Source: Frankia sp. AgKG'84/4
GTDB taxonomy: Bacteria > Actinomycetota > Actinomycetes > Frankiales > Frankiaceae
Assembly (NCBI RefSeq): GCF_023242965.2
Contig: NZ_JALKFU020000010.1
Coordinates: forward strand, 1-33,308
Length of the DNA: 33,308 nt
Direction of reading: 5' to 3'
Shown here: piece by piece, positions 8,499-15,553 of the stretch
Position numbering within the stretch: the stretch's first letter is position 1
How the letters are laid out: each line of letters starts with the position of its first letter
Translations under genes and position numbers: made by a program
The notes under the pieces: model-generated
Database searches by the model: none
Told to the model about the DNA's origin: nothing
What the model saw: the letters and a program-made list of their open reading frames with translations, nothing else

Positions 8499-10205
8499 AT
8501 GTTCGCGTTGGCCTGCGGCGTCGTGTACCTGTCGTTCGCCTTTCTCGCACCCACCGCCTTCGTTCTCGCGGCCTGCTACGCGGGATGGCTCTTTCTCGTG
8601 GAGTGCGCTCTCACGACCAACGCCGTCTTTCGCGGTTCCATACCGCTGGAGCGGATCCGCATCCTTCCGCCGCCACCGGAGCCCCCCGACCAGCAGACCC
8701 ACGAACCTGCCTACCGTAGTTACTTCTTCGGCCCACTGTTTCGGGAGTACTCGCTCGCGGTCGAAGCGGCCTGGCAGCAGGGCCGCCAACGGATCATCGG
8801 CGTGGCGAGACCCCCGGCCGACCAGCACTCGGGCCGACCCCGGGTGGCGTTGTTACAGCAGATCCAGAACATGCGTTTCCGTGTCACCTCGCGTGGGATG
8901 CGGCTCGCCGGTCTCGGGCCCTACCTGGGCGCGCTCGTCGGCGTGTGTGCCGGCTTCGCCGTCGCCGCCGTCTTCGCCGCCGCGGTGTCGGTTCTCTATC
9001 TGTTCGTTCTTGCCCTCGCCGTCCTGGGCTCGCTGATCGTCGCCGGCGTGATGCGTCTGTTCGAGCGGCTCTCCCTGCTCCTGCGCGGAATCACCCTCGA
9101 ATGCCGCGCCTGCCATCGGCGGGTCACCGCGCCGATCTACCAGTGCCCTCGCTGCCCACCCGCCCAGCCGGCGATGCACCAACGCCTGGTACCCGGCTCG
9201 CTGGGTATCTTCCACCGCCTCTGCCGATGCGGCCAGGTGCTGCCGACCCTGCTCGCCGGCGGTAAATGGAAACTGCCGGCCTACTGCAACCACTGCCGGG
9301 AGGCACTGCCGAACCGGGCCATGACCGCCCCGACCTTCCACATCCCGGTGGTCGCCGGTCGCCGGGCCGGCAAGACGGTCTACATGATGTCCGCCATCGC
9401 GCGGATGGAAACCCGGGCCCGGCGGGAACCCGACTTCGACTTCGAGTTCACCGACGAACCCGGCCTGGCCGCGTTCGCGCAGGCACGAGCGATCCTGCGC
9501 GTCGGCACGCTGTCCTCGATTCCCGCGACCGACGCGGCCCGGCGGGTACACGCCTACACCGTGTTCGTCAGCTGGACGAAGACGGTCCGGCGACGTCTGC
9601 TCTACTTCTACGACCCCTCCGGTGAGGTGCCCGAGGGCAGCCGGCTCGGCGGTGGTCTCGCCGGTTTCCACTTCCTCGGCCACACCGCCGGCCCGGTCCT
9701 CGTCGTGGACCCGTTCGCCTTTCCCACCGTCCGCGGCGCCGCCGATCCCCGGCTCCTGACCGACGTACGGCCGTCCCTCGTCGACCCCGAGCAGGTTTTC
9801 GGCCGGTTCGTGCAGAGCCTGCGCGAACACCTGAAGGCGCCGGTGGACCGGCGGATCGCCCAGCCGGTCGCCGTCGTCCTGACGAAGGCCGACGCGCTGA
9901 CCGGCCTCGACGACTGTGCCCATCCCTACGAGAAGCTGCGCACGAGCGGGACCTCGTCGGCGGACCGGGCCGAACGGTCGGCGGCGGTACGCGACTGGCT
10001 CACCTCGACCGTGGGCCAGCGCTCCCTCGTCACCAGCATCGAGAGTTCCTTCTCGCAGGTCGGCTACTTCGCCGTCAGCGCGATGGACGCGTTCGACCCG
10101 CAGGACCACGCCAGCACGCGCACGGGCGTCACGTTCCGCAACGACGAACCGAGCGAGCCCGTGATCTGGCTGCTCACAGCCGCAGGAACGAGGAGGCCAC
10201 GCTGA
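8499..10205 (+). CDS. Membrane-anchored zinc-ribbon GTPase (DO-GTPase2-like)
   Basis: A 568-residue protein with two hydrophobic hairpins (about 1-38 and 143-190). Two zinc ribbons follow: C202-x2-C205 with C216-x2-C219, and C242-x-C244 with C263-x2-C266. A P-loop GTPase domain comes next. The P-loop reads AGRRAGKT (K292, T293), with Ala where the first Gly normally is; LLYFYDPSGE is the Walker B-like strand and VLTKAD the base-specificity motif. It is a paralogue of the soluble GTPase at 4745, differing by the membrane module. The ATG at 8499 lies about 20 bases after the only good ribosome site (GGGGGG at 8472-8477). An in-frame TAA at 8478 blocks extension, so an upstream non-canonical ATC (8484) or CTG (8493) start is possible. 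It overlaps the next small gene by TGATG. Confidence 0.82.
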   Translation: MFALACGVVYLSFAFLAPTAFVLAACYAGWLFLVECALTTNAVFRGSIPLERIRILPPPPEPPDQQTHEPAYRSYFFGPLFREYSLAVEAAWQQGRQRIIGVARPPADQHSGRPRVALLQQIQNMRFRVTSRGMRLAGLGPYLGALVGVCAGFAVAAVFAAAVSVLYLFVLALAVLGSLIVAGVMRLFERLSLLLRGITLECRACHRRVTAPIYQCPRCPPAQPAMHQRLVPGSLGIFHRLCRCGQVLPTLLAGGKWKLPAYCNHCREALPNRAMTAPTFHIPVVAGRRAGKTVYMMSAIARMETRARREPDFDFEFTDEPGLAAFAQARAILRVGTLSSIPATDAARRVHAYTVFVSWTKTVRRRLLYFYDPSGEVPEGSRLGGGLAGFHFLGHTAGPVLVVDPFAFPTVRGAADPRLLTDVRPSLVDPEQVFGRFVQSLREHLKAPVDRRIAQPVAVVLTKADALTGLDDCAHPYEKLRTSGTSSADRAERSAAVRDWLTSTVGQRSLVTSIESSFSQVGYFAVSAMDAFDPQDHASTRTGVTFRNDEPSEPVIWLLTAAGTRRPR

Positions 10206-10342
10206 TGGATGAGGTACCCCGCCCGATCGTGACAGGGCGGCGGATCGCCGCGTTGCTGCTCGTGGTGACCACCGCCGCCGTGTTGGTGGCAATCATCAGC
10301 TACGTGGCCTGGTCCTACACCCGGCCGCCTTCGGTGCAGTAG
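10205..10342 (+). CDS. 45-residue single-span membrane peptide
   Basis: ATG at 10205 shares its A with the TGA of the GTPase gene (TGATG) and the frame runs to TAG at 10340-10342. The product is a short charged N-terminus (MDEVPRPIVTGRR), one hydrophobic span of about 22 residues (IAALLLVVTTAAVLVAIISYVAW) split here only by reading, and a Pro-rich tail. The overlap, the codon use with G/C third positions and the clean membrane span support a real gene. Such peptides often act as small membrane partners. Placed directly after a membrane GTPase and ahead of a hairpin, it is likely the last gene of the operon. No family is recognised. Confidence 0.68.
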   Translation: MDEVPRPIVTGRRIAALLLVVTTAAVLVAIISYVAWSYTRPPSVQ

Positions 10343-10353
10343 CCGTCGCCGTG

Positions 10354-10385
10354 GGACCGGCGGAGTAGACAAAGCCCGCCGGTCC
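10354..10385. terminator. Intrinsic-type hairpin between convergent genes
   Basis: GGACCGGCGG (10354-10363) and its perfect complement CCGCCGGTCC (10376-10385) frame a 12-base loop. It starts 11 bases after the small membrane-peptide gene and 24 bases before the 3' end of the convergent GrpE-like gene. It has no long T tract in either direction, as is common in actinomycetes, and could serve both transcripts. Confidence 0.65.
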
Positions 10386-10409
10386 ACCCGGCCTACCGGC
10401 GGAACCCGC

Positions 10410-11129
10410 CTACGGCGCTGCGACGAGGCCGTACACAACGACCTCGGCATATCGCAGGATCCGTATCCCGCTGCGATAGCCGGGACGAAGGGTCTCGGCG
10501 ACCAGTCCGTCGTGCGGCGCCACCTCCGTGGGCTGGACCCGGGCGGCCCGATGCTGCCTGCGGTCGAACGGTAAACCCGGCTCAGGCGCGAAGATCTCGA
10601 CGCCCTGGCGGTCCAGGATCATCGACAGGTCGCTGGCGATATCGCGCAGCACCCGATCCAGGTCGGTGGGGGTGACTTCCGTTTTCCCTCGCCAGGCGCT
10701 GGCATTTCGCAGACAGGAGTCCGCCAGCGCAATCAGGTCCCGGACGAGCGGATCGACGATCTGCTCGAAAGCGCCGCGCCGCAGCCGCTCGTTCTCCTCG
10801 TGCAGTCGGTCGACCAGCGTGGCCTGCCGCTCCGACTGGGTGTATAGCTGGTCGATCGCTGCACGCAGCAGAACCAGCTCAGCGGCTACGTCACGAACGT
10901 CCGGGACAACGCCGGGCGCGGCCGAAGGGGCGGGCTCCGGCTGCTGCGTGGGCGCCGCGAATTCCTGCTGATGTGCCACTCCAGGCGCGTCGGGCGGAAA
11001 ACCGGTTGTCGCCGCGCCTTCGCTCTGGACCGGCACGGGCGATAGCTGCTCATCCCGGTCGTCGACCGGCACCAGATCGCGTAGCAGGTCGTGCTGCGAA
11101 GTACCTGGATCCTCGTTGCCCGCCATCAT
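10410..11129 (-). CDS. GrpE-like nucleotide exchange factor
   Basis: A 239-residue protein. Residues 1-75 are a disordered Pro/Gln/Ala-rich extension. A coiled coil follows at about 78-118 (LLRAAIDQL, LVDRLHEENERL), then a helical bundle (PLVRDLIALADSCLR), and a C-terminal beta-wing typical of GrpE (GVEIFAPEPGLPFDRRQHRA, then LRPGYR and ILRYAEVVV near 214-232). GrpE releases ADP from Hsp70 proteins. Lying opposite the operon that starts with an Hsp70 gene, this one is likely dedicated to that chaperone rather than the housekeeping copy, which usually sits beside dnaK and dnaJ. The ATG at 11129 follows GGGGGAA by about 10 bases; a second ATG is immediately next. Family call is by fold pattern and local motifs. 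Confidence 0.82.
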   Translation of the reverse strand: MMAGNEDPGTSQHDLLRDLVPVDDRDEQLSPVPVQSEGAATTGFPPDAPGVAHQQEFAAPTQQPEPAPSAAPGVVPDVRDVAAELVLLRAAIDQLYTQSERQATLVDRLHEENERLRRGAFEQIVDPLVRDLIALADSCLRNASAWRGKTEVTPTDLDRVLRDIASDLSMILDRQGVEIFAPEPGLPFDRRQHRAARVQPTEVAPHDGLVAETLRPGYRSGIRILRYAEVVVYGLVAAP

Positions 11130-11200
11130 CGGATGCCAATTCCCCCGTGTTCATGCACCGCGGACCGTTCATGCTGAATGAATCATACGAGCAGGCCCGG

Positions 11201-11221
11201 CACCGGGTTTCGCACCCGGTG
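11201..11221 (-). terminator. Hairpin after the Nudix gene
   Basis: CACCGGGT (11201-11208) and ACCCGGTG (11214-11221) pair perfectly over a 5-base TTCGC loop. It lies 28 bases past the Nudix stop on the minus strand and before the start of the GrpE-like gene, so it probably ends the Nudix transcript. Confidence 0.6.
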
Positions 11222-11248
11222 TCCACGTCCGCCGGCCTACCACAATCG

Positions 11249-11980
11249 TCAGTCGAACAGGGCGGGCGCCGCCGGATCGGTCAGGAAACCGAACATGAGG
11301 GCAAGCTGGGCGGGGGTGTTGCGCTTCAACGACAGCGGCGGTAGCGCGTCGCGGCTGAACCAGCCGACGTCGGAGGTCTCCAGGCCGGCGCCGGGCGCAC
11401 CGCCGACGATCCGGCACCGGATGAAGATCTTGTAGGTGTCGTTCGGGTACGGCGGATGGTCGTGCCGGCGCTTGTCGAGGACACCGAGCAGGCGGACGGG
11501 CTCCGCGAGCAGGCCCGCCTCCTCCCTGATCTCCTTGACGGCGACCTCCGCCGGGCTGTGGCCGACGTCGGCCCAGCCGCCGGGCATCGACCAGCAGCCG
11601 TCCTCCTTCTCCCGGACGAGCAGGATCCGGTCCTCCTCGAACAGCACGCCCCGCACGTCGACCTTGGGCGTCTGGTAGCCGACCTCGCCGCCGAAGATGC
11701 GCTCGGCCACCGGCACCGTGACATCGGCGCACCGGGCGGCGATCCGGTAGGTCAGTGCCCGCAGCTGCTCGAAGCGCTCCAGGTCGAACGGGTCCTGGGA
11801 GTATGCGAGTCCGGCCTGCGCGAGGGAGTGCAGCTCCCGCACCCACGGCAGCCACTCGGGGTTGCGGGCGCCGACGGCGTCCCAGGCGGGTTCGACTGGC
11901 GCGCCGTCGCGCGCGGTCGGGTCAGGCACGGGGGCCGGCACGGGATCATTGGCTGCCCCTGTCATGGCGCGCTCTGTCAT
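11249..11980 (-). CDS. Nudix hydrolase with Nudix_N_2-type N-terminal domain
   Basis: A 243-residue protein. Residues 40-100 match the helical N-terminal domain found on some ADP-ribose-type or X-linked-nucleoside Nudix enzymes (LHSLAQAGLAYSQDPFDLERF). The Nudix fold starts near 105, with the Nudix box from G135 to G156. The core Glu residues that bind metal are present (E150, E153, E154), but the first Glu of the box is His (H141) and the Arg is Lys (K149). The enzyme should hydrolyse a nucleoside diphosphate linked to another moiety; the substrate cannot be read from sequence. The ATG at 11980 has a strong GGGGGGAGGA site 8 bases upstream. It sits alone on the minus strand beyond the Clp-N fragment. 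Confidence 0.9.
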   Translation of the reverse strand: MTERAMTGAANDPVPAPVPDPTARDGAPVEPAWDAVGARNPEWLPWVRELHSLAQAGLAYSQDPFDLERFEQLRALTYRIAARCADVTVPVAERIFGGEVGYQTPKVDVRGVLFEEDRILLVREKEDGCWSMPGGWADVGHSPAEVAVKEIREEAGLLAEPVRLLGVLDKRRHDHPPYPNDTYKIFIRCRIVGGAPGAGLETSDVGWFSRDALPPLSLKRNTPAQLALMFGFLTDPAAPALFD

Positions 11981-12040
11981 AGCGTGATCCTCCCCCCACG
12001 GACCGGGGCGGGGCGGGAGACCCGCCCCGCCCCGTGCCGC

Positions 12041-12241
12041 TTACGCGTCGGAGCCGGCGATCGGGGCCTGGGCGCTCGCGACCTGTGCCTCGACCGCCGA
12101 CCGGTCGAGGCCGAGGTCGGTGAGCAGGCCCGAGCCGTCCTCGAAGGCGAGCTGGGCGAGCAGGATGTGCTCGGTGCCGACGTAGTGGTGACCGAGGCCC
12201 GTCCGCTCAAGGTTGACGGTCGGGCGTGGCGGACCGGCCAT
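12041..12241 (-). CDS. Single-repeat Clp-N-like small protein or remnant
   Basis: A 66-residue frame from ATG 12241 to TAA-type stop at 12041. The segment HHYVGTEHILLAQLAFEDG, then LLTDLGLDRSAVEAQV, is a recognisable half of the Clp amino-terminal (ClpA/ClpC N) domain, which normally has two such repeats over about 140 residues and precedes AAA modules. Neither a second repeat nor any ATPase domain follows. No clear ribosome site precedes the ATG, and a longer frame upstream would overlap the divergent deformylase gene. It may be a decayed end of a ClpC-N or ClpS-like accessory gene, or a functional mini-adaptor. Location beside a peptide deformylase links it to protein quality control only loosely. 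Confidence 0.5.
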   Translation of the reverse strand: MAGPPRPTVNLERTGLGHHYVGTEHILLAQLAFEDGSGLLTDLGLDRSAVEAQVASAQAPIAGSDA

Positions 12242-12275
12242 GGTGGAATGAGCGGGTGACCGCCGGACGCCTCCG

Positions 12276-12911
12276 ATGACCGCATCGCCTGACCAGCTCG
12301 TGGACCTCGTCAACGCCGTGCTCGCCGCACCGCGACCGTGGTCGATCATTCAGCTGGGCCAGCCGGTGCTGCGCCGGCCGGCGCTCCGCTACGACGGCCA
12401 GCTTCCGGACGAGCTGCTGCACCGGTTGCTCGACGCGATGCGCGAGCATCTGCCCGGCCGCGGCGTCGGGCTGGCCGCGCCGCAGATCGGCATCCCGCTC
12501 GCGCTGGCCGTCGTCGAGGACCCCGCCACCGTGCCCGCCGAACTCGCCGAGGTGCGGGAACGCTGGCCGCAGCCGCTGCTCGAACTGGTCAACCCGGTGG
12601 TCACGCCGATCGGCACGCAGCGCCGCGCGTTCTACGAGGGCTGCCTGAGCATGGTCGGCTACACCGCGGTGGTGTCCCGTCATCACCAGGTCCGGCTCGA
12701 GCGGCTCGACCGGGACGGCACCGCCCACACCCACGAGCTGGCCGGCTGGCCGGCGCGCATCGCCCAGCACGAGACCGACCATCTCGGCGGTGTGGTGTAT
12801 CTGGACCGGGCCGAGCCGCGGTCGATGTGCTCGATGGACAACTACGAGCGGTTCTGGAACCAGCCGACCCCGGCCGAGGCCGCCGAGTTTCTCGGGTTCA
12901 CTCTCGGCTGA
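12276..12911 (+). CDS. def: Peptide deformylase
   Basis: A 211-residue enzyme that removes the formyl group from the N-terminal Met of new proteins. All three family motifs are intact: motif 1 GVGLAAPQIG (G63 onward), motif 2 EGCLS with metal ligand C123, and motif 3 QHETDHLGG with ligands H165 and H169 and catalytic E166. It is of usual length with a short extra helix at the N-terminus. The ATG at 12276 has only a weak purine tract upstream, so initiation may be poor or leaderless. It is divergent from the Clp-N-like frame and followed by 271 non-coding bases. Actinomycetes often carry several def copies; this one is not next to fmt, so it may be a secondary copy. Confidence 0.95.
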   Translation: MTASPDQLVDLVNAVLAAPRPWSIIQLGQPVLRRPALRYDGQLPDELLHRLLDAMREHLPGRGVGLAAPQIGIPLALAVVEDPATVPAELAEVRERWPQPLLELVNPVVTPIGTQRRAFYEGCLSMVGYTAVVSRHHQVRLERLDRDGTAHTHELAGWPARIAQHETDHLGGVVYLDRAEPRSMCSMDNYERFWNQPTPAEAAEFLGFTLG

Positions 12912-13005
12912 CCTGGGCCGATTTCCGCCCGCACCGGCCGCACGTCATCGCCTTGAGGTGCATTAAAGCGAAACGAAAGGCCACCCCGCCATCATGGGGC
13001 CGTAC

Positions 13006-13107
13006 CCGCCGGCAGAACGAATCTGGGCCCGCGTAGACATCGAAGGAACGCCCCGACTCCCATCGGAGCGCACCCACCGGACAGGACGAATCCGACCTCG
13101 CGTAGAC
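13006..13107 (+). repeat. Duplicated 33/34-nt motif upstream of the carboxylase gene
   Basis: Two near-copies, 13006-13038 and 13074-13107, share CCxCCGG, then CAGxACGAATC, and end in CGCGTAGAC. They differ by one indel and six or so substitutions, and the copies start 68 bases apart. They lie in the 271-base gap between the deformylase and the carboxylase, with the second copy about 75 bases before the carboxylase ATG. The conserved CGCGTAGAC end and regular spacing (about 6.5 helical turns) suggest a protein-binding or promoter duplication; no known operator is recognised. Confidence 0.6.
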
Positions 13108-13182
13108 GCCGGCACCCGCGCGCGGACTCGCGACGATCCAGCCTGACCCGCCGAGGCGGCGGCACGGGCGGGAAGGGGCACC

Positions 13183-14640
13183 ATGGCGGAGGTAGCGAGC
13201 GGCGAACGAGTCCAGGTGACCGTTCCGGAGCAGGATGTCCGGAGCCCTCACCGCCGGCTTTCCCACCTGTTCGATCCGGGCTCCTTCAGCCCGTTCCCGC
13301 TGAGTCCCGGCAGCCGGGTGGTGACCGGCCGGGGGCTGATCGACGGCGAGGTGACGATCGCCTTCTGCACCGACGGCACCCGGATGGGCGGCGCGCTGGG
13401 TGCCGAGGGGGCAGCGGAGATCGTCGCCGCCATCGAGGAGGCGCTGCGACTCGGGCGCCCGGTCATCGGGCTGTGGCATTCCGGTGGCGCGAGCCTCGGG
13501 GAGGGAGTGCAGTCCCTCGACGGGATCGGCCGTATCTTCGCGGCGATGATCCACGCCTCGGGGCGCATCCCGCAGATCTCGGTGGTGCTGGGCCCGGCCG
13601 CCGGCGGCGCGGCCTACGGTCCGGCGCTGACCGACGTCGTCATCCTGGCGCCGTCCGGGCGGGTGTTCGTGACCGGGCCCGACGTCGTCCGCAGCGTCAC
13701 CGGCGAACAGATCGACATGGAGGGCCTCGGCGGCGCGGACGCGCACGGCCGCCGCTCCGGCGTCGTGCACGTCGTGGCCGACTCCGAGGGCGACGCGCTC
13801 GCCCGGGCCCGGCGGATCACCACCTTGCTGGCCGGCGGCGGCGCGAGCCCGGACGAGGGCGGTCTCTCGGCACTCGATCCGGATGAGGACCGCCGGCCGA
13901 ATCCGCAGTCGCTGCTGCCCGACCGGCCGCGGCGGGCCTACGACGTCCGGCCGCTGGTGTTGCGGCTGCTCGACGAGGGCCGGCACCCATTCGAGGAGTT
14001 CCAGGCCCGGTGGGCGCCGAACGCGGTGGTCGGCCTCGGCCGGTTGTATGGCCGCTCCGTCGGGGTCATCGCGAACAACCCGATCCGCAAGGGCGGCTGC
14101 CTCGACTCGCTCAGCGCCGAGAAGATCTCGCGGTTCGTCCGGATGTGCGACTCGTTCGGCATTCCGCTCGTGGTCGTCGTGGACGTGCCCGGTTACCTGC
14201 CGGGCGTGCAGCAGGAGTGGGAAGGCGTCGTGCGCCGCGGCGCCAAGCTGCTCTACGCCTTCGCGGAGGCCACCGTCGCCCGCGTCACCCTGGTGACGCG
14301 CAAGTCGTTCGGCGGGGCGTACATCGCGATGAACTCCCGCTCGCTGGGCGCGACCGCCGTCCTCGCCTGGCCCGAGGCGGAGGTCGCCGTCATGGGCGCC
14401 GAGGCCGCCGTCGGCATCCTGCACCGCAAGCCCCTCGCCGCGGCCTCCGACGACGAACGGCCCGCGCTGCTGAAGCGACTCGTCGAGGAACACACCCGCA
14501 CGGCCGGCGGCATCGACCGCGGCGTGGACCTCGGCGTCATCGACGCCGTCATCGACCCGGCCGACAGCCGCCGCCGCATCGCCGAGGCCCTCGCCACCGC
14601 CCCCGCCCGCCGCGGCTCGCACGGGAACATCCCGCTGTAA
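13183..14640 (+). CDS. Acyl-CoA carboxylase carboxyltransferase (beta) subunit
   Basis: A 485-residue carboxyltransferase with two crotonase-like halves. It transfers the carboxyl group from biotin to an acyl-CoA such as acetyl- or propionyl-CoA, making malonyl- or methylmalonyl-CoA. Visible signatures include LGPAAGGAAYGPALTDVV in the N half, GGCLDSLSAEKISRF and VDVPGYLPGV, then KSFGGAYIAM and AVMGAEAAVGI in the C half, and the typical C-terminal GSHGNIPL. The N-terminus is shorter than AccD5/PccB types (about 530 residues). The ATG at 13183 has GGAAGGGG upstream. No biotin carrier/carboxylase (alpha) or epsilon subunit gene lies nearby, so it must pair with an alpha subunit encoded elsewhere. 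Substrate preference cannot be read from this sequence alone. Confidence 0.92.
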   Translation: MAEVASGERVQVTVPEQDVRSPHRRLSHLFDPGSFSPFPLSPGSRVVTGRGLIDGEVTIAFCTDGTRMGGALGAEGAAEIVAAIEEALRLGRPVIGLWHSGGASLGEGVQSLDGIGRIFAAMIHASGRIPQISVVLGPAAGGAAYGPALTDVVILAPSGRVFVTGPDVVRSVTGEQIDMEGLGGADAHGRRSGVVHVVADSEGDALARARRITTLLAGGGASPDEGGLSALDPDEDRRPNPQSLLPDRPRRAYDVRPLVLRLLDEGRHPFEEFQARWAPNAVVGLGRLYGRSVGVIANNPIRKGGCLDSLSAEKISRFVRMCDSFGIPLVVVVDVPGYLPGVQQEWEGVVRRGAKLLYAFAEATVARVTLVTRKSFGGAYIAMNSRSLGATAVLAWPEAEVAVMGAEAAVGILHRKPLAAASDDERPALLKRLVEEHTRTAGGIDRGVDLGVIDAVIDPADSRRRIAEALATAPARRGSHGNIPL

Positions 14641-14656
14641 CGCGCCGCGCGGGCGG

Positions 14657-15454
14657 TCACGACCGGCGGCCGGGGGTGTACCAGGCGCCGATGCTCAGGC
14701 GGGCGGCCAACCCGAACAGCCAGAACACCGTCAGACCGAACAGGGAGGCCACCATGATCGCCGCGAACAGCGGGGCGGACTGCAGTCGCTGGGTGTAGCC
14801 GTCGATGAGGCTACCGATGCCCGGTTGCCCCTGCCGGAAGAAGAAGTCGCCGACGATGGCGCCGATGACCGACAGGCCGGCGGAGATGCGCAGCCCTGAG
14901 AAGATCGCGGGCAGGGCGGTGGGGAACTCCAGGTGGACGAGCCTCGTCCACCTGCTGGCCTGGCACAGGGTGAACAGGTCGTGCTGGCCGGCGTCGGTCG
15001 ACTGGAGCCCGAACAGGGTGTTGGTGATGATGGGGAACAGCGCGACCAGGACACACACGACGGTGCGGGACCAGAATCCGTAGCCCGCCCAGAACCCGAT
15101 CAGCGGCACGATCGCGAGGATCGGGATCGTCTGGAGCACCACCGCCCAGGGGTAGAACGACCGCTCGGCCCAGCCGGCCTGGCTCATCAGCACGGCGAAG
15201 GCCATCCCGAGGACGGTGGCGATGGCCAGCCCCGTGAGCGCCACCCGCGCTGTCGTTTCCAGTCCCCGCAGGGTCTCGCCGAAGGTGGTCCAGTCCCCGA
15301 AGCCGTCGGTGAGGACCGTGTGCGGCGGCGGCAGCAGGAAGCGGCGGCGGGGGGCCAGCGCGAGGTAGGTCACGGCGTACCAGACGCCGAGGACGGCAGC
15401 GAGCACGGCCAGCGGCGGCCCAGCCGCCCGCGCCGCCCGACCCGCCGCGGTCAC
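14657..15454 (-). CDS. ABC transporter permease, SsuC/TauC/ThiX type
   Basis: A 265-residue inner-membrane permease of the nitrate/sulfonate/pyrimidine importer class, with about six hydrophobic spans and the cytoplasmic coupling loop (EAA-like: CQASRWTRLVHLEFPTALPAI, around 165-185). It begins at a GTG at 15454 that overlaps the stop of the 26-codon leader ORF (GTGA). It ends 16 bases from the convergent carboxylase gene. The lipoprotein at 17444-18625 is a plausible cognate binding protein although not adjacent. No ATPase gene is present in the window, so the transporter is either completed elsewhere or served by a shared ATPase. Substrate is unknown. Confidence 0.88.
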   Translation of the reverse strand: MTAAGRAARAAGPPLAVLAAVLGVWYAVTYLALAPRRRFLLPPPHTVLTDGFGDWTTFGETLRGLETTARVALTGLAIATVLGMAFAVLMSQAGWAERSFYPWAVVLQTIPILAIVPLIGFWAGYGFWSRTVVCVLVALFPIITNTLFGLQSTDAGQHDLFTLCQASRWTRLVHLEFPTALPAIFSGLRISAGLSVIGAIVGDFFFRQGQPGIGSLIDGYTQRLQSAPLFAAIMVASLFGLTVFWLFGLAARLSIGAWYTPGRRS

Positions 15455-15531
15455 GCGAACGACTCCGCAAGCGCCGGCAAGACCGTCCGGGCTGCGTTAC
15501 CGAAAGTGGCATCGAAGCGCATCGCCGGCAT
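15451..15531 (-). CDS. 26-codon leader ORF coupled to the permease
   Basis: ATG 15531 is preceded by a very strong ribosome site (AGGAAAGGAGG) and the frame (MPAMRFDATFGNAARTVLPA, six more residues, stop) ends in TGA at 15451-15453. That stop overlaps the GTG start of the permease. Upstream, TACTAT (minus strand, 15554-15559) is a good -10 element, placing the transcript start just before the site. The permease itself has no ribosome site of its own, so it is probably translated only by re-initiation after this leader. The peptide has no Cys, Trp or Arg run, so amino-acid attenuation is not evident. Confidence 0.62.
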   Translation of the reverse strand: MPAMRFDATFGNAARTVLPALAESFA

Positions 15532-15553
15532 GCCGGCCTCCTTTCCTGAGCCG

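Noticed and set aside
12898-14622. A 574-codon minus frame across the carboxylase gene
   Set aside because: Shadow of the carboxyltransferase gene, whose plus-strand frame has full-length family motifs.
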